Origin: Gammaproteobacteria bacterium
GTDB taxonomy: Bacteria > Pseudomonadota > Gammaproteobacteria > S144-34
Assembly: GCA_015494165.1 (NCBI GenBank)
Contig: WGBS01000102.1
Span: 1-21,030 of the forward strand
Reading direction: 5' to 3'
Length of the DNA: 21,030 nucleotides
Shown: positions 1 through 9,357 of the stretch, one piece after another
Numbering within the stretch: position 1 is the stretch's first letter
Layout: each line of letters starts with the position of its first letter
Notes under the pieces: model-generated
Databases searched by the model: none
What the model saw: only the letters and a program-made list of their open reading frames with translations
Told to the model about the DNA's origin: nothing
Translations under genes and position numbers: made by a program

Positions 1-156
1 GACCGCGCAAGGGACCCCCATCGCCTCCGGGCGTCCCTGCCCGCCGGAGGGCGCGGTGCCGGGGCCGGGCCGATGGCTTCCGCCGCCCCGCATCCCCTCC
101 ACACCGCTTCCTGCCCCCCTCTCCCGAGACCGCTGCCACGCCGCGGGCCTGCGGGC
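1..156. other. GC-rich stretch without a supported gene
   Basis: This stretch lies beyond the terminator of the DsrE-like gene and runs to the window edge. Short open frames exist on both strands, but none shows a recognisable protein motif or a well-spaced Shine-Dalgarno. On the minus strand an ATG with GGAGG only 2 nt upstream opens a Gly/Pro/Arg-rich frame running off the window. It could be the start of a neighbouring gene, but nothing in its residues supports that. Confidence 0.5.
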
Positions 157-184
157 AAAAAAAAACGGGCGCCCGAGGCGCCCG
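157..184 (-). terminator. Intrinsic (Rho-independent) terminator of the DsrE-like lipoprotein gene
   Basis: Read on the minus strand, CGGGCGCC, a 3-nt loop TCG and GGCGCCCG form a perfect 8-bp stem, followed directly by nine T residues (157-165). It begins 37 nt after the stop codon of the DsrE-like gene at 222-224. This is a complete canonical terminator and closes the sigma-54-driven transcript. It is the only clear intrinsic terminator I found in the window. Confidence 0.93.
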
Positions 185-221
185 CAAGAACGTATGAAGT
201 CGCTTTCGGCCGCCGGCAGCG

Positions 222-689
222 TCAGGGCTTCACGTAGAGGTAGCCCATCTGCTGCAGGTGAGCGACCTGGGCGACTCCAGACGGCACCACCTGTGCGTTC
301 AGGTTGATCTTGTCCTTCGGGATCTTCTTGCCCCGGATCGTGTTGGCGCAGATCTGGAACTTCACGCCGCGGTTGGCGAGCTCCTGGATCTTGCCCTCGA
401 AGGTGTGGCCCTTCTTGTCCTTCGCGCCTTCCACCAGCGTGAAGGCACCGGAGCTGTGCGTGACCACGATGATCTCGGCGTTCTCGTCGCCGAGGGCGTT
501 GAGGTGGTTGCGCACGTTGCGCAGCGCGCCCCAGGCCTTGTTGATGTCGTTGATGTGGTAGACCACCTTCTGCTGGTAGTAGCCGTTCTTCGCCGGCTTC
601 AGGTTGGCCTTCTGCTGGCCGCATGCCGCCAGGCCGAGGCCGAGGGCCGCGATGCCCGCCAGCGTGACGTAGCGCTTCGCTCGCTTCAT
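222..689 (-). CDS. DsrE/DsrF-family lipoprotein, exported (COG1416-like)
   Basis: 155-residue predicted lipoprotein of the DsrE/DsrF-like family. The signal peptide has a basic start (MKRAKR), a hydrophobic core at about residues 8-20 and a lipobox LAAC ending at Cys23. Gly24 follows, not Asp, so outer-membrane sorting is expected by the E. coli Lol rule. The mature domain shows family features: a conserved YHIND stretch (44-48), a central VVTHSSG (75-81), the candidate sulfur-binding Cys114 in ICANT, and a conserved VVPSGVA tail segment (134-140). Family members bind or relay sulfane sulfur, but many are uncharacterised, so the reaction here is unknown. AGGAGGAG (697-704) lies 7 nt before the ATG and fixes the start. 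The gene has its own sigma-54-type promoter (790-804) and terminator (157-184). The mature protein is lysine-rich: 15 Lys and 4 Arg against 9 acidic residues, unlike its arginine-rich neighbours. Family and export are confident; function is inference. Confidence 0.9.
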   Translation of the reverse strand: MKRAKRYVTLAGIAALGLGLAACGQQKANLKPAKNGYYQQKVVYHINDINKAWGALRNVRNHLNALGDENAEIIVVTHSSGAFTLVEGAKDKKGHTFEGKIQELANRGVKFQICANTIRGKKIPKDKINLNAQVVPSGVAQVAHLQQMGYLYVKP

Positions 690-696
690 GCCGTGA

Positions 697-704
697 CTCC
701 TCCT
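697..704 (-). promoter_or_regulatory. Strong Shine-Dalgarno of the DsrE-like gene
   Basis: AGGAGGAG on the minus strand, 7 nt before the ATG at 687-689. It is one of the strongest ribosome-binding sites in the window and suggests high expression once the sigma-54 promoter fires. Confidence 0.85.
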
Positions 705-742
705 GCAGGATTGTCGGGTGCGATAGAGGCTTCAGTGCCGCG

Positions 743-775
743 GGAGCGCCATCCTTGTCGTTCTCTCGGCGCTCC
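743..775 (-). promoter_or_regulatory. 5'-leader stem-loop of the DsrE-like transcript
   Basis: On the minus strand GGAGCGCC and GGCGCTCC form a perfect 8-bp inverted repeat around a 17-nt loop. The predicted start of transcription from the sigma-54 promoter is near 778, so the hairpin would begin within 2-4 nt of the mRNA 5' end. It ends about 38 nt before the Shine-Dalgarno and does not cover it. A 5'-terminal stem that protects the message from decay is the simplest reading. There is no T-run, so it is not a terminator. Confidence 0.6.
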
Positions 776-789
776 TCACAGTTCCTGTA

Positions 790-804
790 GCAAGCACGGT
801 GCCA
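790..804 (-). promoter_or_regulatory. Sigma-54 (-24/-12) promoter for the DsrE-like gene
   Basis: The minus strand reads TTGGCAC-CGTGC-TTGCT. It carries every consensus base of the sigma-54 core (TGGCAC, 5-nt spacer, TTGC), with GG and GC ten nucleotides apart as required. If the C of TTGC (790) is -12, transcription starts near 778, giving an 88-nt leader before the ATG at 689. The element lies between the stop of the NtrC-family activator gene (932) and the DsrE-like gene and points at the latter, so the adjacent regulator is the obvious activator. The match is seen directly; activity and activator identity are inferred. Confidence 0.9.
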
Positions 805-842
805 AGCGGAGGGCCCGAAACACGCTCCGTCGGATCAATGAC

Positions 843-859
843 TTGTGCAGACATGCGCC
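843..859. promoter_or_regulatory. Candidate activator half-site pair, proximal
   Basis: TGCA-N4-TGCG lies within this stretch, about 74 bp upstream of the predicted sigma-54 start point. It resembles the better dyad at 878-895 but is less symmetric. It is listed only because position and half-sites suit an NtrC-family enhancer site. Confidence 0.25.
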
Positions 860-877
860 CGCCACGGCGGGAAGGGA

Positions 878-895
878 TGGTGCATCGTGCAACCA
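878..895. promoter_or_regulatory. Candidate upstream activator site (enhancer) for the sigma-54 promoter
   Basis: An 18-bp imperfect dyad with TGGT and ACCA outer arms and an inner TGCA-TCG-TGCA. It is centred about 108 bp upstream of the predicted start of the DsrE-like transcript, in the usual range for NtrC-type activator sites. It sits in the short gap after the activator gene's stop codon. No experimentally defined site for this regulator is known to me, so assignment rests on symmetry and position. Confidence 0.4.
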
Positions 896-931
896 CACGC
901 GCCGGTCGCGGGTGGAAGCTGCAACGGGTCC

Positions 932-2357
<1,426 letters not shown>

Positions 2358-2368
<11 letters not shown>

Positions 2369-4310
2369 GGCGCAGACCCTCCTCCGGGAGCTCGCCGGCG
2401 GGCTCCTCCCGGCGCAGGGGCAGACGCACCACGGCGCGCGCGCCCCCGCCCTCGCGGTCGCCGAGGTCGATCTCGCCGCCGTGGCGCTTGACGATGCCAT
2501 AGCTCACCGACAGCCCGAGCCCCGTGCCCTGCCCCACCGGCTTGGTGGTGAAGAAGGGGTCGAAGACCCGGTCGCGCGCCCCGGGTGCGAGCCCCGCGCC
2601 GCGGTCGAGCACCTCCACGACGGCCTCGCCGCCCGCGCGCCGCGCGCGGACCTCGATCTCGCCGCCCACCGGCGAGGCGTGGATGGCGTTGAGCAGGACG
2701 TTGACGAGCACCTGCTGGATCTGCCCGGGGTCGCCCTCCATGGGCAGCGGGCGCTCGAGACGGGTGCGGACCCGCAGCCCGCCCGCCTCCAGGCGGTGGC
2801 GCAGCAGGTCCACGCTCTCGGCCACCAGCTCGGCGAGGTCGAACTCCCGGTACTCGGGCTCGGCCTCGCGCGCGAAGTTGAGGATGCCCTGGACGATGCG
2901 CGCGCAGCGCCGCCCCTCGGCCTGCAGCAGCTCCAGGTCCTCCTTGACCTCGGGGTCGGTGTCCCCGACGGACGATTCGATCAGACGCGCCAGGGACATG
3001 ATGTTCATGAGCGGGTTGTTGATCTCGTGGCCGATGCCGGCCGCCATCTCGCCGATGGCGGCGAGGCGCTCGGCGCGCCGGGCCGCGCGCTCGGCCGCCG
3101 CGCGCTCGCGCTCGGCGCGCTCGAGCGAGTCGGCGAGCGCGTTGAAGGCGCGCCCGGCGGCACCGATCTCGTCGCGGGCGCGCTCGCGGTAGCGCGCCGA
3201 CTTGTCGCCCTTCTCGTAGCGCGTGATGATCGCGGCCAGCTCGTGCACCGGCCGCGCCAGACGCGCCGCCGCCAGGCGCGCCACGAGCAGCGAGAGCATC
3301 AGCACCACCGCGACCAGCCCCCAGATCCAGGCGCGCAGCCCGGCCACCGGCGCCAGCACCGTGGCGCGGTCGCTCTCGATCACCAGCACCCACTGCGAGA
3401 GGCGGTCGCGGTATGGCTCGTAGCGACGGTAGAAATACATGCGCCCGTCGGCCGTGACGACGGTGCCCGCCTGCGGGCCCTCGCGCATGCGCTCCCACAC
3501 GCCCTCGCCCGCGTCCGCCGGGAAGCGGTAGGGCGTGCCGAGCTGGTTGGCGAAGCGCTTGTCGGCGTCCCGGTGATAGAGATAGATCCCGTCGCGCGCG
3601 GGATCCTCGTCGTTGGCCTCCACCAGGTAGACGTGGCCGGGGTAGCCGCCGAGGGCGGCGACCACCACGTCGTCCACGCGGCGCCCCCACATGTTGACGA
3701 TCAGCAGGCCGAGGAGCTCGCCCTCGCCGCCGCGCACCGGCACCGAGTAGCGCACCATGGCGGGGCAGAACTCCACCTCGCCCGCGACCTTGCCGCGCTC
3801 GAAGTCCGACACCGAGACCTCCTCGCCGCTCGCGAGCGCTCGCTGGAAGAAGGGCTTGTAGGCGATGTCCTCGACGTAGCGCCGGCCGAGGGCATCGATG
3901 CGCGCGGCCGGCACCGGGTGCCCTTCCTTGACCTTGACCAGGGTCTTGCCGCTGGCGTCCGTGAAGCGGATCGCCTGGATGCTCGGAACCGTCGTCTGGT
4001 AGTTGAGCAGGAAGGACTCCAGCGCCCGCCGGCGCGCCTCGTAGCGCGCGCGGTCGAGATGTCGCGGCGTCGCGATCGCGGCGAAGGCCTCCAGCGCCGG
4101 AACCTGCGCCAGCCCGCGCGCGAGGGCCTTCTGCGTATCCATGAGGCTGCGCAGCTCGCGCTCCATCTTCTCCAGCGTCTCCTGGAGCTCGGCCTCAACG
4201 CGCGCCTCGAGCGCCCGCTCGGCACGGTCCACGACGCCGAAGAGCAGCACCAGCAGCGGCACGGTGGCCATGCCGGCGAGCACCAGAAAGAGCTTCTTCC
4301 GCAGCTCCAT
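2358..4310 (-). CDS. Membrane sensor histidine kinase with periplasmic Cache-like domain (NtrB-type core)
   Basis: 650-residue sensor kinase. TM1 (about 7-27) and TM2 (about 326-346) flank a periplasmic region of about 300 residues that looks like a double Cache ligand-binding domain. A HAMP linker and coiled coil rich in Ala, Glu and Arg (about 347-418) follow. The dimerisation domain carries the H-box GHEINNP with His428. The ATPase domain shows the N-box around Asn541, G1 DRGAGLAP (569-576), F-box DPFFTTK (584-590) and G2 GQGTGLGLS (593-601), so it should be active. It would phosphorylate Asp63 of the overlapping sigma-54 regulator. Only one cysteine, Cys182, lies in the periplasmic part. 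I chose the ATG at 4308-4310; an in-frame GTG at 4314-4316 adds two residues. Neither has a good Shine-Dalgarno. It starts about 75 bp after nuoN with no terminator between, so read-through from nuo is possible. The ligand is unknown. Confidence 0.94.
2378..2385 (-). promoter_or_regulatory. Shine-Dalgarno that sets the regulator's GTG start
   Basis: GGAGGAGG on the minus strand, inside the 3' end of the kinase gene and 9 nt before GTG at 2366-2368. It decides the start of the sigma-54 regulator among several in-frame GTG codons. Confidence 0.7.
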
Positions 4311-4317
4311 GCGCACG

Positions 4318-4364
4318 ATGCTAGCACAGCGCCCGCGGGCGCTCTGTTTCAGAACATCATGAAA
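4318..4364 (-). promoter_or_regulatory. nuoN-kinase intergenic element: perfect palindrome, weak -10, second dyad
   Basis: The gap between nuoN and the kinase gene contains a perfect 16-bp palindrome (AGCGCCCG/CGGGCGCT, 4328-4343), a looser dyad TTTCA-N8-TGAAA (4347-4364) and a possible minus-strand -10 TAGCAT (4318-4323). The -10 is only 7 nt from the kinase ATG, so initiation there would give a nearly leaderless mRNA. No convincing -35 is visible. The palindrome has no T-run on either strand, so it is not an intrinsic terminator. It may be an operator or an RNA hairpin. Confidence 0.3.
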
Positions 4365-4385
4365 TGCCGGAAGATTGCTTGCGGC

Positions 4386-5816
4386 TCAGCCGACCGCCTG
4401 CAGGCAGAGCGCAAGCAGTGCCCCGGGCAGGATCCCGAGGCCGAGCACGGCGAGGCCGTTGACGCTCAGCACGGTGCCCGCCTCAAGGCCGGCGTGGACC
4501 GGCGCCTCCTGCGGCGGCTCGTCGAAGTACATGAGCTTGACCACCCGCAGGTAGTAGAAGGCGCCGATCACGGAGAAGATCACAGCGAGCACCGCGAGCC
4601 ACAGCGCGCCGACGTCGATCACCGCCTTGAGCACCGTCAGCTTGGCATAGAAGCCCACCGTGGGCGGGACCCCGGCCATGGAGAACATGAGGACCAGCAT
4701 GAGGAAGGCGAGCCAGGGGTTGCGCGCGTTGAGCCCGCGGTAGTCGTCGAGGCGCTCGGCCTCACACCCGCGGCTCATGACCGCCACCACGCCGAAGGCG
4801 CCGGCCGCCATCAGCGCATAGGTGAGCGCATAGAACATGGCCGCCCCGTAGCCGTCGCGGGTGCCGGCGAGCAGCCCCAGGAGCAGGAAGCCCATGTGCG
4901 AGATGGTGGAATAGCCCAGCATGCGCTTGATGTTGGTCTGGGCGATGGCGACCACGTTGCCGACCGCGAGCGACAGCACGGCCAGCACCGTGAGCATGTC
5001 CGCCCACTGCCCCTGCAGCCCGCCGAGGCCCTCGACCAGCAGGCGCATGGCGAGTGCGAAGCCGGCGATCTTGGGCGCCGCCCCCACATAGAGCGCGACC
5101 GCCGCCGGCGCCCCGTGGTAGACGTCCGGGATCCACATGTGGAAGGGGACGGCGCCGAGCTTGAAGGCCACCCCGACGACGACGAAGGCGAGCGCGAGCA
5201 GCATGACGGGGTCGGCACCGTCGGCGGCCGCCGCGCGCGCGACCTCGTCGAGCCCGAGCGTGCCCGTGACCCCGTAGAGCAGCGAGATGCCGTACAGCGC
5301 CATGCCCGAGGCAAGGGCCCCGAGCACGAAGTACTTCATGGCCGCCTCCGAGGCCTCCAGCGAGTCCCGGTGCAGGGCCACCATGGCGTAGAGCGAGAGC
5401 GCCAGCAGCTCCAGCCCGAGGTAGAGGGTGAGGAGGCTGCCCGCCGAGATCAGCACCATCATGCCGAGCACGCCGAACAGCCCGAGCGTGAAATACTCGC
5501 CCCGCTCCAGCCCCCTGTCGCGCAGGTAGCCGCGCGCGTAGGCGAAGGCCGCCGCCGTGAGGGCGAGGACGAAGAGCTTGAGGAGGTCGGCGAGCTCGTC
5601 GCGCAGGAAGGCGCCGTCGAAGAGGCTCACCGGCACCGCGCTGCGGTCGCGCAGCAGCAGCCAGAGCGCCCCGAGAAGCGAGAGCTGCGCCAGCAGGTAG
5701 GCCACCGTGATGCGCCCGCGCCCGGCATAGACGTCGGCGACCAGCACCACGCAAGCCATCGCTGCGAGCCAGATCTCGGGCAGCATCGGCGCCAGGTCCG
5801 TGAGCGTGCTCGGCAT
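4386..5816 (-). CDS. nuoN: NADH-quinone oxidoreductase subunit N
   Basis: 476-residue membrane subunit of complex I, one of three Mrp-antiporter-like proton-channel subunits. It is hydrophobic throughout, with about 14 predicted helices. It has the conserved glutamate segment GLELLALSLYA and the lysine-containing channel signature FKLGAVPFHMWIPD followed by the APAAVALYVGAAPK helix. Length is normal for the family. The ATG is preceded by GGAGGGGG 6 nt upstream, 21 nt after nuoM's stop. It is the last gene of the nuo operon. No terminator follows before the histidine kinase gene. Confidence 0.97.
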   Translation of the reverse strand: MPSTLTDLAPMLPEIWLAAMACVVLVADVYAGRGRITVAYLLAQLSLLGALWLLLRDRSAVPVSLFDGAFLRDELADLLKLFVLALTAAAFAYARGYLRDRGLERGEYFTLGLFGVLGMMVLISAGSLLTLYLGLELLALSLYAMVALHRDSLEASEAAMKYFVLGALASGMALYGISLLYGVTGTLGLDEVARAAAADGADPVMLLALAFVVVGVAFKLGAVPFHMWIPDVYHGAPAAVALYVGAAPKIAGFALAMRLLVEGLGGLQGQWADMLTVLAVLSLAVGNVVAIAQTNIKRMLGYSTISHMGFLLLGLLAGTRDGYGAAMFYALTYALMAAGAFGVVAVMSRGCEAERLDDYRGLNARNPWLAFLMLVLMFSMAGVPPTVGFYAKLTVLKAVIDVGALWLAVLAVIFSVIGAFYYLRVVKLMYFDEPPQEAPVHAGLEAGTVLSVNGLAVLGLGILPGALLALCLQAVG

Positions 5817-5837
5817 GTCGGGCCCCCTCCGTGCTCC

Positions 5838-7373
5838 TCAGGGATGCGCCGCCAGCATCTGGATCTTGGAGCTGGTGGCCTGCTGGACGAGGTTCTCCAC
5901 CGAGGCGTGCATGACCTCCGTCAGGGGATCCGGCCACACGCCCACCGCAATCACCGCCAGCGCCAGCGCTCCCAGCACCACGTACTCGCGTGCGTCGAGG
6001 TCGCGCAGCGCGGCGACGCGCTCGTTGGCCACCGGCCCGAAGACCACGCGCTTGACCAGCCACAGCGTGTAGGCGGCGCCGAGGACCACCGTGGTCGCCG
6101 CCAGGGCCGCGAACCACGGATCGGCCTTGAAGCTCGCCAGCACCACCATGAACTCGCCGACGAAGCCGGAAGTGCCGGGCAGGCCGGCGTTGGCCATCGC
6201 GAACAGCACCGCGAAGGCCGCGAAGGCCGGCATGGTGTTGACGACTCCCCCGTAGTCGCGGATCAGCCGCGTGTGCATGCGGTCGTAGAGCACGCCCACG
6301 CACAGGAAGAGCGCGCCCGAGATGAAGCCGTGCGAGATCATCTGCACGAGCCCCCCCTCGATGCCGAGGGCTGCACCGCGCAGCCCGCTGCCCCGCTCCG
6401 CGATGGTGTAGAGAATGAAGAAGCCGAGCGTCACCAGGCCCATGTGGGCGATGGAGGAGTAGGCGATGAGCTTCTTCATGTCCTCCTGCACCAGCGCCAC
6501 GAAGCCGATGTAGACCACCGCCACCAGCGACAGCAGGATCATGAGCCAGTCGAGGGCGGCGCTCGCATCCGGGGTGATGGGCAGGCTGAAGCGCAGGAAG
6601 CCGTAGGCGCCGATCTTGAGCATGATGGCGGCGAGGATGACCGACCCGCCGGTCGGCGCCTCCACGTGCGCGTCCGGCAGCCAGGTGTGCACCGGCCACA
6701 TGGGCACCTTGACCGCGAAGGCCACCAGGAAGGCGAGGAAAATGAGGAGCTGCTCGCGCATGCCGAGCGGCACCTGGTGGTAGTCCAGGATCGAGAAGCT
6801 GCCGGACTTGTGGTAGAGGTAGATCAGCGCCACCAGCATCAGCACCGACCCGAGGAAGGTGTAGAGGAAGAACTTGATGGTGGCGTAGACGCGCCGCGGG
6901 CCGCCCCACATGCCGATCACCAGGAACATGGGGATCAGCATGCCCTCCCAGAAGACGTAGAACAGCGCGGCGTCGAGCGCCGAGAACACCCCCACCATCA
7001 GGCCCTCCATGACGAGGAAGGCCGCCATGTACTGCGCGGGGCGCTCGCGGATCACCTCCCAGCCAGCGATCACCACCAGCACCGTGGCGAAGGTGGTGAG
7101 CAGGTTCAGCGGCATCGAGATCCCGTCCACCCCCAGGTGATAATAGATGTCGAAGGCCGGGATCCACGGCACCCGCTCCTCGAACTGCATCAGCGCCGTG
7201 TCCCGGTCGAAGCCCGTGAAGAGCGGGATGCTGAGCGCGAAGGTGAGGAGCGCGAAGGCGAGCGCGATGCGCTTGGCTCCCGTGCCGGCGCGGTCGCCGG
7301 CCAGCAGCACCAGCACGCCGCCCACGATCGGGGTCCAGACGACGAGGCTCAGCAGCGGCCAGTCGGCGAGCAT
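5838..7373 (-). CDS. nuoM: NADH-quinone oxidoreductase subunit M
   Basis: 511-residue antiporter-like proton-channel subunit of complex I, located between NuoL and NuoN in the membrane arm. Glu143 in FWEGMLIP corresponds to the essential channel glutamate (E. coli Glu144). The broken-helix lysine signature FAVKVPMWPVHTWLPDAH and the following APTGGSVILAAIMLK segment are intact. The ATG at 7371-7373 follows GAGGGGG 8 nt upstream and lies 13 nt after the nuoL stop. Nothing unusual was seen in length or motifs. Confidence 0.97.
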   Translation of the reverse strand: MLADWPLLSLVVWTPIVGGVLVLLAGDRAGTGAKRIALAFALLTFALSIPLFTGFDRDTALMQFEERVPWIPAFDIYYHLGVDGISMPLNLLTTFATVLVVIAGWEVIRERPAQYMAAFLVMEGLMVGVFSALDAALFYVFWEGMLIPMFLVIGMWGGPRRVYATIKFFLYTFLGSVLMLVALIYLYHKSGSFSILDYHQVPLGMREQLLIFLAFLVAFAVKVPMWPVHTWLPDAHVEAPTGGSVILAAIMLKIGAYGFLRFSLPITPDASAALDWLMILLSLVAVVYIGFVALVQEDMKKLIAYSSIAHMGLVTLGFFILYTIAERGSGLRGAALGIEGGLVQMISHGFISGALFLCVGVLYDRMHTRLIRDYGGVVNTMPAFAAFAVLFAMANAGLPGTSGFVGEFMVVLASFKADPWFAALAATTVVLGAAYTLWLVKRVVFGPVANERVAALRDLDAREYVVLGALALAVIAVGVWPDPLTEVMHASVENLVQQATSSKIQMLAAHP

Positions 7374-7386
7374 CCGGGTGTCCCCC

Positions 7387-9354
7387 TCAACGCGTCAGCG
7401 CCAGCAGCCAGCTCACGAAGGCGAGCAGCCCCACGAGCATGGCGAAGGCGTAGTGGTAGAGGTATCCCGTCTGGACCTGGCGCGCCACGACCGCCGCGAG
7501 GCCGACCAGGCGGGCGGTGCCGTTGACCAGCGCGCCGTCGATGACGAGCACGTCCCCGACCTTCCACAGCAGCCGGCCGAGCGCCCGCGCCCCGCCCGCG
7601 ACGACGATCTCGTTGAAGTCGTCGGCCCAGTACTTGTGGACGAGCGCCACGTACAGCGGACGCGCGACCCGCGCCGCCAGCCCCGCGAGCGCCGGCCGCC
7701 ACAGGTAGACCACCGCCGCCGTCGCCACACCCGCCGCGGCGAGCCAGAAGGGCGGCGTCTGCACCGCGTGCGCCGCGAAGGCGAGGGCCCCCTCGAAGTG
7801 CGCCGCCAGCCGCCCCAGCACGTCGTGCTCGGGCGCCACGCGCAGCGCCTCGCCGAACCATCCTCCGAAGAGCAGCGGCTGCACGGTCAGGGCGCCGATC
7901 GCGACCGACGGGATGGCGAGCAGCACCAGGGGCACCGTCACCACCTTCGGCGACTCGCGCAGATGCGCGCGCGTGTGCTCGTCCATGCGCTCGCGCCCGT
8001 GGAAGACGAGGAAGAACATGCGGAAGGTGTAGAGGGCTGTGACGAACACGCCCGCCAGCACCGCCCAGTAGGCGAACTCCGCGCCCCAGCGCTGCGCCCC
8101 GTGCGCCGCCTCGATGATGTGCTCCTTGGAGTAGAAGCCGGAGAAGCCCGGCGTGCCGATGAGGGCGAGCGCGCCGATGACCGCCGTCCAGTAGGTCACG
8201 GGCATGTAGCGGCGCAGCCCGCCCATCTTGCGCATGTCCTGCTCGTGGTGCATGGCGATGATGACCGAGCCCGCCGCGAGGAACAGCAGCGCCTTGAAAA
8301 AGGCATGCGTCATGAGGTGGAAGATGGCCGCGGCGTAGGCCGAGGCGCCGAGCGCCACGGCCATGTAGCCGAGCTGCGACAGGGTCGAATAGGCGATGAC
8401 GCGCTTGATGTCGTGCTGGACGATGCCCAGGAGACCGGTCGCGAAGGCCGTCACCGCCCCGACCACGAGCACCAGCGACAATGCCGCCTCCGAGAGCTCG
8501 TAGAGGGGCGACATGCGCGCGACCATGAAGATACCGGCGGTCACCATCGTCGCCGCATGGATCAGGGCCGAGATCGGCGTCGGGCCTTCCATGGAGTCCG
8601 GCAGCCACACGTGCAGCGGCACCTGGGCCGACTTGCCCATGGCCCCGATGAAGAGCAGCACGCAGATCACGGTCAGAACCGGCCACTCGACGCCCGGCCA
8701 TAGCGACATGGTGAGCTCGCGCGCCATCGGGGCGGCGGCGAAGACGTCCGCGTAGTCGAGGCTGCCGAAATAGGCCAGGATCGCGGCGATCCCGAGCAGG
8801 AAGCCGAAGTCGCCGACGCGGTTGACCAGGAAGGCCTTGAGGTTGGCGCGGATCGCCGACTCGCGCGTGTACCAGAAGCCGATCAGCAGGTAGGAGACGA
8901 GGCCGACCGCCTCCCACCCGAAGAAGAGCTGCAGGAAGTTGTTGCTCATGACGAGCATGAGCATGGAGAAGGTGAACAGCGCGATGTAGGCGAAGAAGCG
9001 GTTGTATCCCGGATCGTCGTGCATGTAGCCGATGGTGTAGATGTGCACCATCAGCGAGACGAAGCTCACCGTGGTGACCATGAGCGCCGTGAGACGGTCG
9101 ATCAGGAAGCCGATCTCGAAGCGGATGCCGTCGCTCACCATCCAGGTGTAGACGGCGCCGTCGAAGGGCGGGGCCCCGTTGAGCGTGACGTCCCACAGCA
9201 CCACCAGCGACAGCACGAAGGACACCGCCACGCCGAGGATGGCCACGGTGTGGCAGGCGGTGCGCCCCAGGCGCGGCCAGAAGGCCCCGAAGAGGCCCGC
9301 GACGAGCGCGCCGAGCAGCGGGGCGAGCGGGATGCCGAGGTAGACGTAGCGCAC
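7387..9354 (-). CDS. nuoL: NADH-quinone oxidoreductase subunit L
   Basis: 655-residue distal antiporter-like subunit of complex I, with the long C-terminal lateral helix expected from its length beyond NuoM and NuoN. Glu148 in FGWEAVGL is the conserved channel glutamate. The lysine motif GKSAQVPLHVWLPDSM with EGPTPISALIHAATM is intact. The start is GTG (9352-9354), 3 nt after the nuoK stop, with AAGGG inside the nuoK end serving as Shine-Dalgarno 7 nt upstream. Confidence 0.97.
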   Translation of the reverse strand: MRYVYLGIPLAPLLGALVAGLFGAFWPRLGRTACHTVAILGVAVSFVLSLVVLWDVTLNGAPPFDGAVYTWMVSDGIRFEIGFLIDRLTALMVTTVSFVSLMVHIYTIGYMHDDPGYNRFFAYIALFTFSMLMLVMSNNFLQLFFGWEAVGLVSYLLIGFWYTRESAIRANLKAFLVNRVGDFGFLLGIAAILAYFGSLDYADVFAAAPMARELTMSLWPGVEWPVLTVICVLLFIGAMGKSAQVPLHVWLPDSMEGPTPISALIHAATMVTAGIFMVARMSPLYELSEAALSLVLVVGAVTAFATGLLGIVQHDIKRVIAYSTLSQLGYMAVALGASAYAAAIFHLMTHAFFKALLFLAAGSVIIAMHHEQDMRKMGGLRRYMPVTYWTAVIGALALIGTPGFSGFYSKEHIIEAAHGAQRWGAEFAYWAVLAGVFVTALYTFRMFFLVFHGRERMDEHTRAHLRESPKVVTVPLVLLAIPSVAIGALTVQPLLFGGWFGEALRVAPEHDVLGRLAAHFEGALAFAAHAVQTPPFWLAAAGVATAAVVYLWRPALAGLAARVARPLYVALVHKYWADDFNEIVVAGGARALGRLLWKVGDVLVIDGALVNGTARLVGLAAVVARQVQTGYLYHYAFAMLVGLLAFVSWLLALTR

Positions 9355-9357
9355 GGC

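Noticed and set aside
858..871. CCCGCC/GGCGGG hairpin as terminator of the regulator gene
   Set aside because: The loop is only 2-4 nt and no T-run follows on the minus strand, so it does not qualify as an intrinsic terminator.
4328..4343. 16-bp palindrome as intrinsic terminator after nuoN
   Set aside because: No run of T follows on either strand, so I treat it as a possible operator or RNA hairpin only.
2481..7526. Very long plus-strand open frame (over 1600 codons)
   Set aside because: It is antisense to the kinase, nuoN and nuoM, rich in His, Gln, Arg and Glu with no domain signature. High GC content suppresses stop codons opposite real genes.
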